Shown one piece after another: positions 1 through 8,540 of a DNA stretch of 64,000 nt; within the stretch, counting starts at the first letter, position 1, and each line of letters begins with the position of its first letter. The notes beneath the pieces are model-generated. The model had not been told where the DNA came from. It did no database searches and saw only the letters and a program-made list of their open reading frames with translations. This DNA comes from Roseovarius aestuarii (GTDB taxonomy: Bacteria; Pseudomonadota; Alphaproteobacteria; Rhodobacterales; Rhodobacteraceae), in NCBI RefSeq assembly GCF_019966515.1, contig NZ_JAIMIB010000001.1, positions 434,001 to 498,000 of the forward strand, in the 5' to 3' direction. The position numbers and the translations under genes are program-made.

Positions 1-1
1 G

Positions 2-844
2 GTTACAATCGTCCGACTGGCGGAGAATTGGTTCTACCTCACCTGCGCCGCCTTCTTTGAGCAGCGGGTCATGGACTGGCTCACCCGGCATATTCCTGAA
101 GGCTCAGACGTAACCCTGCACAACCAGTCGTCTGAGTACGGCGCGCTGGCGCTACAGGGCCCGAACGCACGTGACATCCTGCGCCAACTGACCGAAACGG
201 ACCTGTCCAACGCCGCCTTCCCGTGGTTGACCTCGCAGGACATCGCCTTGGCGGGACAATCGGTGCAGGCGATGCGTATGTCTTACGCCGGTGAACTGGG
301 CTGGGAAATGCACATGCCGATGGCGCATCTGGCGCCGGTCTACACGGCACTTTGCCAAGCGGGCGTGGCGCATGGTTTGACCGACACCGGATCATTCGCA
401 ATGAATACCCTGAGGATGGAAAAGATGTTCAAGGGTGCGGGCGAATTGACCAATGAGGTCACGCTGCCCGAAGCTGATGTGATGCGTTTCGCCCGGCTCG
501 ACAAGGAGTATCTGGGGGTCGAGGCAACCCGCAAAAGCGCCGCGCAGGCCGAGGACGGTATGATGCCGTGGGTCTGTTCCTATCTTGAGATTGAGCCCGA
601 CGGTATCAACGACGGCCACGGCGGAGAAGCGGTATTGCTGGCTGGCAAGGTCGTCGGATCGACAGCTTCTGTCGCCTATGGGCATACAATCGGCAAGATC
701 CTGGCCTTTGCTTATGTCAGACCCCACGCCAACGTGGCAGGCACGGAAATCGACGTGGTGATCGCGGGTGAGCCGCGCAAAGGGCGCATCCTGACCGCCC
801 CCGCCTATGACCCCGAAAGCCACAGACCAAGGACGGACGGATGA
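2..844 (+). CDS. FAD-dependent dimethylglycine dehydrogenase-like protein, C-terminal part (GcvT-type domain)
   Basis: The frame is open from base 2, so the 5' part (the expected FAD-binding domain) lies outside the window. The visible ~280 residues match the folate-binding GcvT/aminomethyltransferase half of dimethylglycine/sarcosine dehydrogenase-type proteins: a YGALALQGPNA segment, then SYAGELGWEMH, then an LRMEKMFKGAGELTNE stretch equivalent to the LR.EKG...DL..E of DMGDH. Such enzymes oxidatively N-demethylate methylated amines and pass the C1 unit to tetrahydrofolate. The TGA stop overlaps the ATG of the next gene, so it is the first visible member of the osmolyte operon. A catabolic N-demethylase fits a betaine-degrading cluster, but the exact substrate cannot be read from this fragment. 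The GcvT family also includes DMSP demethylase DmdA; the DMGDH reading is preferred because of the overall motif pattern. Confidence 0.75.
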   Translation, partial: VTIVRLAENWFYLTCAAFFEQRVMDWLTRHIPEGSDVTLHNQSSEYGALALQGPNARDILRQLTETDLSNAAFPWLTSQDIALAGQSVQAMRMSYAGELGWEMHMPMAHLAPVYTALCQAGVAHGLTDTGSFAMNTLRMEKMFKGAGELTNEVTLPEADVMRFARLDKEYLGVEATRKSAAQAEDGMMPWVCSYLEIEPDGINDGHGGEAVLLAGKVVGSTASVAYGHTIGKILAFAYVRPHANVAGTEIDVVIAGEPRKGRILTAPAYDPESHRPRTDG

Positions 845-1926
845 CAGAACTTCCCAAGACAATGCAGGCGATGGTGCTGACCGGCCATGGCGATCTGGAT
901 GCTTATGAATGGCACGAAGACTGGCCGATGCCCGAGGTTGGCGCGGATGACGTGCTGATCCGGGTCGGCGCCTGCGGGTTGAACAACACTGACGTCAACA
1001 CCCGCTCGGGCTGGTATTCCAAAGCTGTCGAAGATGCGACCACCGGCGGGGCGTTCGCAGCGGCCGATGACCATGATCCGACCTGGGGCGGCAGACCTTT
1101 GACCTTCCCGCGCATTCAGGGGGCGGACCCGGTCGGGCGTGTTGTGGCGGTCGGGGCCAATGCCGACCAGAGCCTTTTGGACAAGCGGGTGATGATCGAT
1201 GGCTGGCAGCGCGACTGGTCCGATCCGGACAACATGGACAAGACCGGTTATTTCGGCTCCGAGCGTGATGGCGGTTATGCGCAATATGTCAGTGCCGATC
1301 GGCGCGACGTGGCTGTGGTAGAAAGCGACCTCAGCGATGCCGAACTGGCCACGTTTCAGTGCAGTTACACTACCGCCGAGGGTATGCTGGTGCGCACCAA
1401 CGTTGGCGCGGACGACACGGTTCTGATCACCGGCGCGTCCGGGGGTGTGGGCGGCGCGCTTATTCAACTGGCCAAACGCCGGGGCGCGAGAGTCATTGCG
1501 CTGGCGTCAGAGTCGAAACATGCGGATGTGTCACTCTCCGGTCCGGACAGGATATTGCCCCGCGCGCCTGCGAACCTGCGCACCGCTCTGGGAGATGAGA
1601 AGATCACTGTTGTCGCCGATATCGTCGGGGGCGACTATTGGCCGACGCTGATCGACATCCTTGAACGCGGCGGGCGCTATGTCTGCTCCGGCGCCATCGC
1701 CGGCCCCATGGTCGAGCTGGATCTGCGCACCTTCTATCTGCGCGATCTGACCTTCAGCGGCTCGACCATCCTGCCCCAGCATGTGTTCCGCGACGTGGTG
1801 AGCTATATCGAACGCGGCGAGATCAAGCCGATGCTGGCCGCGACCTATCCTTTGAAAGACCTGCGAGAGGCACAGGCCGCGTTCATCGAAAAACGCCATA
1901 CCGGCAACATCGTGGTCCTGCCGTGA
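841..1926 (+). CDS. MDR-superfamily alcohol dehydrogenase/quinone-oxidoreductase-like protein
   Basis: This 361-residue medium-chain reductase has an N-terminal GroES-like domain (CGLNNTDVNTRSGWY, where classical ADHs have CGxCxTD) and a Rossmann domain with the nucleotide-binding ITGASGGVGGALIQLAKRRGA motif. I see no four-cysteine structural zinc lobe. It starts with an ATG overlapping the previous stop and ends overlapping the GTG of dddQ, so it is translationally coupled on both sides. A close paralogue lies at 34077-35180 and shares NNT(D/E)xNTRxGWY and SGAIAGP. Because it adjoins a DMSP lyase, an acrylate- or aldehyde-reducing role is possible, but it is not clearly AcuI and no substrate is assigned. 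Confidence 0.85.
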   Translation: MTELPKTMQAMVLTGHGDLDAYEWHEDWPMPEVGADDVLIRVGACGLNNTDVNTRSGWYSKAVEDATTGGAFAAADDHDPTWGGRPLTFPRIQGADPVGRVVAVGANADQSLLDKRVMIDGWQRDWSDPDNMDKTGYFGSERDGGYAQYVSADRRDVAVVESDLSDAELATFQCSYTTAEGMLVRTNVGADDTVLITGASGGVGGALIQLAKRRGARVIALASESKHADVSLSGPDRILPRAPANLRTALGDEKITVVADIVGGDYWPTLIDILERGGRYVCSGAIAGPMVELDLRTFYLRDLTFSGSTILPQHVFRDVVSYIERGEIKPMLAATYPLKDLREAQAAFIEKRHTGNIVVLP

Positions 1927-2522
1927 CGCGCGCCGTCTGGGATACGCTTCTGGACGCGGCGCGTGAGACCCATCAAGACCACGCGCAGCTCTCGGAATTC
2001 TGCCCGTTCCCGGAAGACATTACTGCGCAGCCGGTTGCGCCCTTCGACATCCCCGCTGCCGAGCTTTTCACCAATGAACCCTGCTTTGGCGATACGCCTT
2101 ATTCGACGTTTTTCAGCGCCCTGCGGGAGGCCGCGCCCTATGCCCATTGGCGTGAAACCTACAAGGGCACGAACATCGGGCAGGACTTCATGGACCGGTT
2201 TGGCTGCTATTGCGTGATCGGACCCGAGGCACCATTCATCAGCGAAACCATGCGCGCCTGGATGGTCTATATGCCACCCAACCTGCACTACACCTGGCAC
2301 CATCACCCTGCGGAAGAAATGTATATGGTGATCGCCGGCAGCGCCCGGTTTTTCCGCCAAGACGAAACGCCCGAGGTTCTGAGCGCGGGCCAGGTTTCGC
2401 AGCATCAAAGCAATCAGCCCCACGCCATGGAAACAGAAGGCGGTGCGGTACTGGCCTATGTGATATGGCGAAATCAATTCGACGTCCCCCCGGTTCTGAC
2501 TTCAGACAAAGAACTGTCATGA
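1923..2522 (+). CDS. dddQ: DddQ-type cupin dimethylsulfoniopropionate (DMSP) lyase
   Basis: This 199-residue protein has a C-terminal cupin barrel. The central motif is Y123-x-W-H126-x-H128-x3-E132-x-Y134, followed by a distal H167. That reproduces the DddQ/DddL/DddW metal-binding pattern (HxHx3E plus a later His) and the catalytic tyrosine two residues after the Glu. Family members cleave DMSP to dimethylsulfide and acrylate. Length is normal for DddQ. The start is a GTG inside the GTGA overlap with the upstream MDR gene, and the stop overlaps the next ATG. Published roseobacter dddQ genes lie, as I recall, beside enolase-superfamily genes, matching this context. Activity on a related sulfonium or betaine substrate cannot be excluded. 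Confidence 0.8.
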   Translation: MTRAVWDTLLDAARETHQDHAQLSEFCPFPEDITAQPVAPFDIPAAELFTNEPCFGDTPYSTFFSALREAAPYAHWRETYKGTNIGQDFMDRFGCYCVIGPEAPFISETMRAWMVYMPPNLHYTWHHHPAEEMYMVIAGSARFFRQDETPEVLSAGQVSQHQSNQPHAMETEGGAVLAYVIWRNQFDVPPVLTSDKELS

Positions 2523-3649
2523 AGATCGCGCAGATAGAGGTTTTCCAGGTCGATCTTCCGGTTAAAGGCGGCGTCTACCGCCTGTCGGGCGAACGCGAAT
2601 ATACCAGTTTTGACTGCACAATCGCGCGCATCACCACCGATTGCGGGCGCATCGGCTGGGGCGAAAGCACGCCTTTTGGCGCAACCTATGTCGCGGCTCA
2701 TGCGACCGGCACCCGCGCGGCGATTGAGCTGCTGGCACCCGCGCTGATCGGCATGGATCCGCGCCAGTACGACCGGATCTGGGAGCGGATGCAATCCACA
2801 CTGAGCGGCCACCGGGATGCCCGTACCGCGCTCGACGTGGCTTGCTGGGACATCGCCGCACAGGCGGCGGGTCTGCCGCTCTGCGACATGCTGGGCGGGC
2901 GCGTCTCCGGGTCCGTGCCGGTGATCTCTTCGATCGGCGGTGACACGCCCGAGGCAATGCGCGCCAAGGTCGTCGCCCACCGCAATCAAGGTTTCATGGG
3001 ACATTCGATCAAGATCGGCGCGTCCGAAGCCCAAGGCGGTCCGGCCCTCGACGCCGAACGAATCCGCGCCTGCCTGGCAGATCGCCAGCCTGGCGAGTGG
3101 TACCTGGCGGATGCCAATAATGGCCTTTCCCCGGAACATGCCCTCAGAATGCTGGCGCTTTTGCCCGATGGCCTGGATTTCGTGCTCGAAGCGCCTTGTG
3201 CGACGTGGCGCGAAACCCAGTCTCTCCGCGCGCGCTGTTCCTTACCGCTTCTGATCGACGAGTTGATCCAGTCCGAGGCCGACCTGATCCAAGCAATCGA
3301 CCACGACACATGCGATGGCGTGGGTCTAAAGGTCTCAAAACAGGGCGGCATCACCCCGATGATCCGCCAGCGCAACATCGCGGCTGCTGCTGGCATGGTG
3401 ATGTCGATCCAGGATACTGTCGGCAGCGAAATCTCCTGCGCCACGATCCTGCACATCGCACAGTCCACGCCGCGCAGACTGCTGCGCTGCGCTCTCGATC
3501 CGCGCGCCATGGTGGATATCAGCATCGCGACACTCGATGCGCCGATCGTCAACGGAGGCGCTGAAGCCCCCAGCTTCCCTGGTCTGGGCATCACGCCGGA
3601 CCTGACCTGCTTGGGGGAGCCGATCGCAAGCTACTGGGGTGATCCATGA
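2519..3649 (+). CDS. Enolase-superfamily (mandelate racemase/muconate lactonizing-type) enzyme 1
   Basis: This 376-residue protein starts at the ATG overlapping the dddQ stop; the open frame extends further upstream, but that part is antisense-like noise. An N-terminal capping domain (MKIAQIEVFQVDLPV, GWGE) precedes a barrel with the three metal-ligand positions (ADAN, EAP, DE) and the second acid/base lysine in LKVSKQGG. At the first lysine motif it reads S-I-K-I-G, so the first Lys of the usual KxK is Ser. The overall pattern is closest to the proline-betaine/hydroxyproline-betaine epimerase and cis-3-hydroxyproline dehydratase group, which acts by abstracting an alpha-proton from an amino or betaine carboxylate. 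Its substrate is unknown. It is one of four paralogues in this operon. Confidence 0.85.
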   Translation: MKIAQIEVFQVDLPVKGGVYRLSGEREYTSFDCTIARITTDCGRIGWGESTPFGATYVAAHATGTRAAIELLAPALIGMDPRQYDRIWERMQSTLSGHRDARTALDVACWDIAAQAAGLPLCDMLGGRVSGSVPVISSIGGDTPEAMRAKVVAHRNQGFMGHSIKIGASEAQGGPALDAERIRACLADRQPGEWYLADANNGLSPEHALRMLALLPDGLDFVLEAPCATWRETQSLRARCSLPLLIDELIQSEADLIQAIDHDTCDGVGLKVSKQGGITPMIRQRNIAAAAGMVMSIQDTVGSEISCATILHIAQSTPRRLLRCALDPRAMVDISIATLDAPIVNGGAEAPSFPGLGITPDLTCLGEPIASYWGDP

Positions 3650-4758
3650 AAATCACCCGCATCCGCGTTTTCAAAACCGACCTGCCGTACGTCGATGGCG
3701 CTTATGTCTGGGGCGCTGGCAACGCGATTTCTGTTGCGAAGGCCGCGGTTGTGGTGATCGACACGGATGTCGGTCTGCAGGGCTGTGGTGAATTCACCCC
3801 TTGCGGTGAAAACTACATGGTGGCCCATTCTGAAGGGGTCGAGGCCCTGGCTCGCCTTGTCGCCCCGCATCTCATTGGAGAAGACCCGCGGCAAGTGGCC
3901 CGTATCGAACGATTGATGGACGCCCTCGTGCAGGGCCACGGCTATGCCAAGGCACCGTTTGATGCGGCCTGCTGGGATATTCTGGGCCAGGCCACCGGCC
4001 AGCCAGTCTGGATGTTGCTGGGTGGCAAACTAACCGATGGCGCGCCGATGTACCGGGTTGCCCCGCAACGGTCGATTCCGGAAACCGTGACCGAGATGGA
4101 TCGCCACCGCGCCAGCGGCTACCGCCAGTTCCAGATCAAGGTGGGCGGCGACTGGGCCTCAGATATCGAGCGTATCCGCACTACCGTCCCGCTACTGCAA
4201 CCGGGAGAAAAAGCCATGGCCGACGCCAATCAGGGCTGGCGTGTCGACGATGCCATTCGTGTGGCCCGCGCCACCGCTGATCTCGATTATGTCCTCGAAC
4301 AACCTTGCAAGACCTATGAGGAATGTTGCCAAGTCCGCCGCGTCGCTACCCAGCCAATGAAACTTGATGAATGCGTGACCGGCCTTCACGCTGCTCAACG
4401 CATCGTACAGGATCGCGGCGCCGAGATCTGCTGCCTCAAGATATCCAATCTCGGCGGCCTTTCAAAAGCCCGTCGCGTGCGCGACTTTCTGGTCGAAAAC
4501 CGCATTCCGGTCGTGTCCGAGGATACCTGGGGCGGACAGATCACCTCTGCTGCCGTCGCTCATTTCGCCGCCTCCACGCCAGAGGAATACCTAATTAATT
4601 CTACCGATCTGATGAATTACAACACCCGCAATACCGGCATTGGCGGCCCTAAGACCAGTTCGGGAAAACTCTATGCCAGTGACATGCCGGGGCTTGGCGT
4701 AACGCCCGATTGGGATAGCCTCGGCCCTGCGATCACCAGCTACGGAGAGACCCCATGA
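3646..4758 (+). CDS. Enolase-superfamily (MR/MLE-type) enzyme 2
   Basis: A 370-residue paralogue of the neighbouring genes. Its capping domain ends in CGEFTPCGENY. The barrel shows Q-I-K-V-G at the KxK position, metal ligands in ADANQGW, LEQP and LDE, the second lysine in CLKISNLGG, and an EDTWGG segment near the C-terminus. The Q-x-K-V-G plus EDTWGG combination resembles hydroxyproline-betaine epimerase-type proteins more than classical mandelate racemase. It overlaps the flanking genes by 4 bp on each side. The likely role is epimerisation or dehydration of a betaine or hydroxylated amino acid. The assignment to the superfamily is firm; the reaction is inferred. Confidence 0.87.
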   Translation: MKITRIRVFKTDLPYVDGAYVWGAGNAISVAKAAVVVIDTDVGLQGCGEFTPCGENYMVAHSEGVEALARLVAPHLIGEDPRQVARIERLMDALVQGHGYAKAPFDAACWDILGQATGQPVWMLLGGKLTDGAPMYRVAPQRSIPETVTEMDRHRASGYRQFQIKVGGDWASDIERIRTTVPLLQPGEKAMADANQGWRVDDAIRVARATADLDYVLEQPCKTYEECCQVRRVATQPMKLDECVTGLHAAQRIVQDRGAEICCLKISNLGGLSKARRVRDFLVENRIPVVSEDTWGGQITSAAVAHFAASTPEEYLINSTDLMNYNTRNTGIGGPKTSSGKLYASDMPGLGVTPDWDSLGPAITSYGETP

Positions 4759-5039
4759 CCAACGCCTGCACCGCCACCCAGTTGATCGACGACGCCCGCA
4801 CCCGTGTCACCCGTTTTGATTTTGAACCCGGCCAGGAAACCGGCTGGCACACCCACGGTTTCGACTATGTGATCACCACACTCACCGAATGCAACATGCG
4901 CCTCGAACTGCCGGGGGGCGAAACCAGTGACGTTATCATCCCGGCGGGCACCGCCTATCGCCGCAACGAGGGTGTCGAGCATAATGTGATCAACGCAGGC
5001 GACGCGCCGATGTCCTTTGTCGAGGTCGAATTGAAATGA
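4755..5039 (+). CDS. Small single-domain cupin protein
   Basis: This 94-residue protein is essentially one cupin barrel: an ETGWHTHGFDY motif 1 (two His), and a second motif with EGVEHNVINAG supplying another His. Small cupins of this type may bind a metal and act as lyases or isomerases, or simply bind ligand. It sits between two enolase-superfamily genes with 4-bp overlaps on both sides, so it is co-translated with them and probably handles an intermediate of the same pathway. It is too divergent and short to be a second DMSP lyase, and it lacks the Y-x-W-H-x-H context. No specific reaction is assigned. Confidence 0.8.
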   Translation: MTNACTATQLIDDARTRVTRFDFEPGQETGWHTHGFDYVITTLTECNMRLELPGGETSDVIIPAGTAYRRNEGVEHNVINAGDAPMSFVEVELK

Positions 5040-6142
5040 AGATCACGCGGCTCACTGTCTGGCAACTCGATCTGCCACTGACGGAACCCTACTGGCTTTC
5101 GGGTGGCCGCTTACGGTTTGATGTACTCGACAGCACGTTCGTCCGTATCGACACCGATGACGGGATCAGCGGCTGGGGCGAGGGCTGCCCATGGGGCCAT
5201 ACCTACCTGCCCGCTCATGGCCCCGGCATCCGCGCCGCGATCAAAACGATGGCGCCCGCCATCCTCGGGCTTGATCCCCGCCAGACCGGCCATGTGGAAC
5301 GCGCGATGGATCTGGAACTGCCCGGGCATCTCTACGCCAAGGCACCCATCGACATGGCCTGCTGGGATATCGCGGGGCAGGCCGCCGGATTGCCGATGGC
5401 CGACATGCTGGGCGGGCGTTTCGACGATCCCACGCCCATCGCCTCGTCAATCTCGACTGACACGCCCGAGGCCATGCTCGACAATATCGAATCCTACCGG
5501 GCCAGGGGCTACTGCGTGCATTCCGTCAAGGTCGGCGCGAATACCGAGTTGGACATTGAACGCATCCGCCATCTTGAAGCTCACCGACTGCCGGACGAAC
5601 GCATCCTTTACGACGTCAACCGCGCCTGGACCCGCCGCGAGGCGATGATCGTGATGAACGCCGTGGCCGATCTGGGCGTGACCGTGGAACAGCCCGGCGA
5701 AACGCTGGATGATATCGCCGCAATCCGGGCACGGACCACCTGCCCGATCAGCGTGGACGAACGGCTCGACACGTTGCAGGACATGGCCCGCATCGCCCGC
5801 GAAAACATCGCCGAGGTCGTCAACATAAAGGTCAACCGTGTCGGTGGCCCCTCCAAGGCACGGCGCATTCGCGACCTGGCACTGGCGCACGGCATTCAGT
5901 GCTATGTCATGGCCACTGGCGGCACTGTCCTCGCCGATACCGAAGCCGCCCATATCGCCCAGAGCATCCCTGCAGAGTTTCGCCTTGGCACCTGGTCCTG
6001 CCAAGACATGCTGTCCGTCGACATCGCTCTCGATCGCGGCAGCCGCAACGTCAACGGTCACCTCCATGTGGATGAAACACCGGGGCTAGGCGTTGCACCA
6101 GACCCTGATCTTCTGGGCAAACCCGTCGCAATCTACGAGTAG
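5036..6142 (+). CDS. Enolase-superfamily (MR/MLE-type) enzyme 3
   Basis: A 368-residue family member. The capping domain contains GWGEGCPWGHTYLPAHG, the KxK position reads S-V-K-V-G, the ligands fall in YDVN, VEQP and VDE, and the second lysine lies in NIKVNRVGG. The W/F-G-x-T-Y-L-P-A pattern is typical of the betaine epimerase/cis-3-hydroxyproline dehydratase-like branch. As in enzyme 1, Ser replaces the first Lys of KxK, which would leave one barrel lysine on that face. The gene overlaps the cupin gene by 4 bp and is separated from the next enzyme by 4 bp. Substrate unknown. Confidence 0.86.
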   Translation: MKITRLTVWQLDLPLTEPYWLSGGRLRFDVLDSTFVRIDTDDGISGWGEGCPWGHTYLPAHGPGIRAAIKTMAPAILGLDPRQTGHVERAMDLELPGHLYAKAPIDMACWDIAGQAAGLPMADMLGGRFDDPTPIASSISTDTPEAMLDNIESYRARGYCVHSVKVGANTELDIERIRHLEAHRLPDERILYDVNRAWTRREAMIVMNAVADLGVTVEQPGETLDDIAAIRARTTCPISVDERLDTLQDMARIARENIAEVVNIKVNRVGGPSKARRIRDLALAHGIQCYVMATGGTVLADTEAAHIAQSIPAEFRLGTWSCQDMLSVDIALDRGSRNVNGHLHVDETPGLGVAPDPDLLGKPVAIYE

Positions 6143-6146
6143 CGCC

Positions 6147-7250
6147 ATGAAACTGACCCGCATATCCCTCTGGCAGGTGCTACTGACCGCGCATGAGACC
6201 TATTACATGGCCGACGGCAAAACCTGCGACGAGACCATCTCGGTCATCGTCCGGCTCGACACCAATACCGGCCTGCAAGGCTGGGGCGAGGTTTGTTCGA
6301 TCCCGCATTACCTGCCCGCCTACGCCCAAGGGGTCATCCCGGCGATCACCGAGATGGCGCCGGTGTTGCTGGGCGCCGATCCCGTGGGCCCCGAAACGCT
6401 GATGGAGCGGCTGGATCATCATCTGCAAGGTCACGTTTATGCCAAATCCGCTCTCGACATCGCGCTATGGGATCTGACCGGTAAAGCAGCCAATCTCCCA
6501 CTCTACACCTTGCTCGGCGGGCGCGCAGTGGCGGACATGCCGCTTTATCATTCGATCACCTGCGTCACCCCGGACGAGATGGCACGCATGGCCAAAGACG
6601 CTCAGGTACAGGGCATGCGCCAGTTTCAGGTCAAGCTGGGTGCAGATGATGACTGGCAGGCCGATGTCGCTCGCCTGACAAAAGTGCGCGAAGCCCTAGG
6701 GCCCGGCCCGCTGGTCTATGGCGACTGGAACTGCGGCGCGGACAGATTGACCGCAACCCGCGTGGGCCGTGCCGTGGCGCACCTGGATGTGATGCTTGAA
6801 CAGCCCTGCGCCACGATCGACGAATGCGCTGCCGTGCGCGCCGCGACGGGCCTGCCGGTGAAACTTGATGAAAACGCTTTTGACATCCCCACGCTGCTTG
6901 AGGGCCACGCCAAAGGCTGCATGGATGCAGTCGCCCTGAAACTGTCGAAATTCGGCGGGCTTTCCGCAACCAGACGCGCCCGCGATCTCTGCCTGACGCT
7001 CGGCACGCAGATGTGCGTCGAGTGCACCTGGGGCAGCGATATCGTCACCGCCGCAATCCTGCATCTGGCCGCCGCGACCCCGGCGCGTGGTTTGATGAAT
7101 ACCTGTGATCTCAACCATTACGTTACACCTCACCTTGCGCCCGATTGCCCCACCCGGCAAATTGGCCGCATTGCCCCACCCGACGGCCCCGGCCTCGGCA
7201 TCACCCCTGATCCGGATATCCTCAGACAACCTGATCTGGTTCTCGACTAG
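6147..7250 (+). CDS. Enolase-superfamily (MR/MLE-type) enzyme 4
   Basis: The 367-residue product starts at the ATG at 6147 (MKLTRISLWQVLL), which aligns with its paralogues; a longer in-frame extension overlaps the previous gene and is unlikely. Features are GWGEVCSIPHYLPAY in the cap, Q-V-K-L-G at the KxK site, GDWN, LEQP and LDE as ligands, and ALKLSKFGG with the second lysine, followed by ECTWGSD. It is the last of four tandem enolase-superfamily genes and is followed 12 bp later by an aminotransferase gene. Chemistry is likely alpha-proton abstraction; the substrate is unassigned. Confidence 0.86.
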   Translation: MKLTRISLWQVLLTAHETYYMADGKTCDETISVIVRLDTNTGLQGWGEVCSIPHYLPAYAQGVIPAITEMAPVLLGADPVGPETLMERLDHHLQGHVYAKSALDIALWDLTGKAANLPLYTLLGGRAVADMPLYHSITCVTPDEMARMAKDAQVQGMRQFQVKLGADDDWQADVARLTKVREALGPGPLVYGDWNCGADRLTATRVGRAVAHLDVMLEQPCATIDECAAVRAATGLPVKLDENAFDIPTLLEGHAKGCMDAVALKLSKFGGLSATRRARDLCLTLGTQMCVECTWGSDIVTAAILHLAAATPARGLMNTCDLNHYVTPHLAPDCPTRQIGRIAPPDGPGLGITPDPDILRQPDLVLD

Positions 7251-7262
7251 GAGGTAACAGCC

Positions 7263-8540
7263 ATGCTCAAGACCCGTACCCAGGACGAATGGATCGCCCG
7301 CGCGCAGGAGGTTCTCCCCGCAGGTGGCCTCGGCAACTTCGACCCCGGCATTTTCATCCGCGAGGGTAAAGGCGCCCGCGTCTGGGACGAGGATGGCAAC
7401 GAATATATCGACTACCTGATCGGCTCGGGCCCGATGCTATTAGGCCACGGCCACCCCGAGGTGCAGGAGGCTGTGTTCGAACAACTGCCCCGCGGCATGA
7501 CGTTCTTCGCCAACAACGCACCCGCGATTGAGCTGGCCGAGGAGATTTGCCGCGCCGTACCCTGCGCCGAGCAGATTCGCTACGTCTCCTCGGGCGGCGA
7601 GGCTGATATGTACGCTATCCGGCTGGCGCGCGCCTTTACCGGCCGCGACAAGATCGTGAAATTCGAAGGCGGCTACCACGGCATGTCCGCGGAGGCGCAG
7701 ATGAGCCTCGCGCCCACGCGGCTGGCCAATTTTCCGCAAGCGGTGCCCGACAGCGCCGGTATCCCGCAATCAGTGGCCGCCGAAATGCTGATCGCGCCAT
7801 TCAACGATCCTGACTACATCCGCTCATTGCTCGCTGAATGGGGCGATCAGGTAGCGGGCATCATCGTCGAGCCGCTGCAGCGCATCATCCCGCCCGCCCC
7901 CGGTTTCCTGCAGCTTCTGCGCGACGAGGCCGACAAATACGGCATCGTGCTGATCTACGATGAAGTCGTCACCGGTTTCCGATTTTCCTATGGCGGCGCG
8001 CAGGAGCTTTACGGTGTCGCCCCCGACATCTGTACCCTGGGCAAGATCATCGGCGGGGGGTTCCCGCTGGCAGCCATCGCCGGGCGCACCGACATCATGG
8101 CGCATTTCGACAAGGCAGCGGTGGGTGCCGATAATTGGCTGATGCAGCTGGGCACCCTGTCGGGCAATCCGGTGGCGGCCGTTGCGGGCCTAAAGACGAT
8201 GGAAATCCTGCGCCGGGACGGCCAATATGACCGGCTTCGCGGGTTGGGTCAGCAGATCATGGCCATGGCGACCGAGGCGCTCGATGCCCATGCCATCCCG
8301 CATCGGATCGTCGGCGACCGCACGCTTTTCGAAATCGTGTTTACCGACAACGGCGTGACAAACTACCGCGACGTGCTGCACTCGGACATGGCGCGCACCG
8401 CGCGTTTCAACACGATATTGCGGCAGGAAGGGCTTTTTAAATCGGCCGGCAAGACCTATCCCTGCCTCGCCCTAAGTGATGAGGATCTGACCCAAACCCG
8501 AACCGCATACCAACGCGCGGCCCTGGCCATCGCCAGCTAG
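7263..8540 (+). CDS. Class III PLP-dependent aminotransferase, glutamate-1-semialdehyde aminomutase-like
   Basis: This 425-residue protein has the class III fold: an N-terminal VWDEDGNEYIDY segment, SSGGEADMYAIRLARAFTG for the cofactor phosphate, YDEVVTGFR with the PLP-contacting Asp, and the Schiff-base lysine in LGKIIGGGFPLAAIAG. An unusually strong ribosome-binding site (AGGAGGT) precedes the ATG. It closes the dddQ/enolase operon. GSAM-like proteins in catabolic operons are generally omega- or beta-aminotransferases or racemases rather than haem-pathway HemL, so a role in transaminating an amino or betaine-derived intermediate is more likely here. Confidence 0.85.
   Translation: MLKTRTQDEWIARAQEVLPAGGLGNFDPGIFIREGKGARVWDEDGNEYIDYLIGSGPMLLGHGHPEVQEAVFEQLPRGMTFFANNAPAIELAEEICRAVPCAEQIRYVSSGGEADMYAIRLARAFTGRDKIVKFEGGYHGMSAEAQMSLAPTRLANFPQAVPDSAGIPQSVAAEMLIAPFNDPDYIRSLLAEWGDQVAGIIVEPLQRIIPPAPGFLQLLRDEADKYGIVLIYDEVVTGFRFSYGGAQELYGVAPDICTLGKIIGGGFPLAAIAGRTDIMAHFDKAAVGADNWLMQLGTLSGNPVAAVAGLKTMEILRRDGQYDRLRGLGQQIMAMATEALDAHAIPHRIVGDRTLFEIVFTDNGVTNYRDVLHSDMARTARFNTILRQEGLFKSAGKTYPCLALSDEDLTQTRTAYQRAALAIAS

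Noticed and set aside
2210-2518. N-terminal extension of enolase-superfamily enzyme 1
   Set aside because: It would overlap dddQ by about 300 bp; the ATG at 2519 aligns with the paralogues and overlaps the dddQ stop in the operon's usual 4-bp manner.
4755-5039. The small cupin as a second DMSP lyase
   Set aside because: It is only 94 residues and lacks the Y-x-W-H-x-H-x3-E-x-Y motif.
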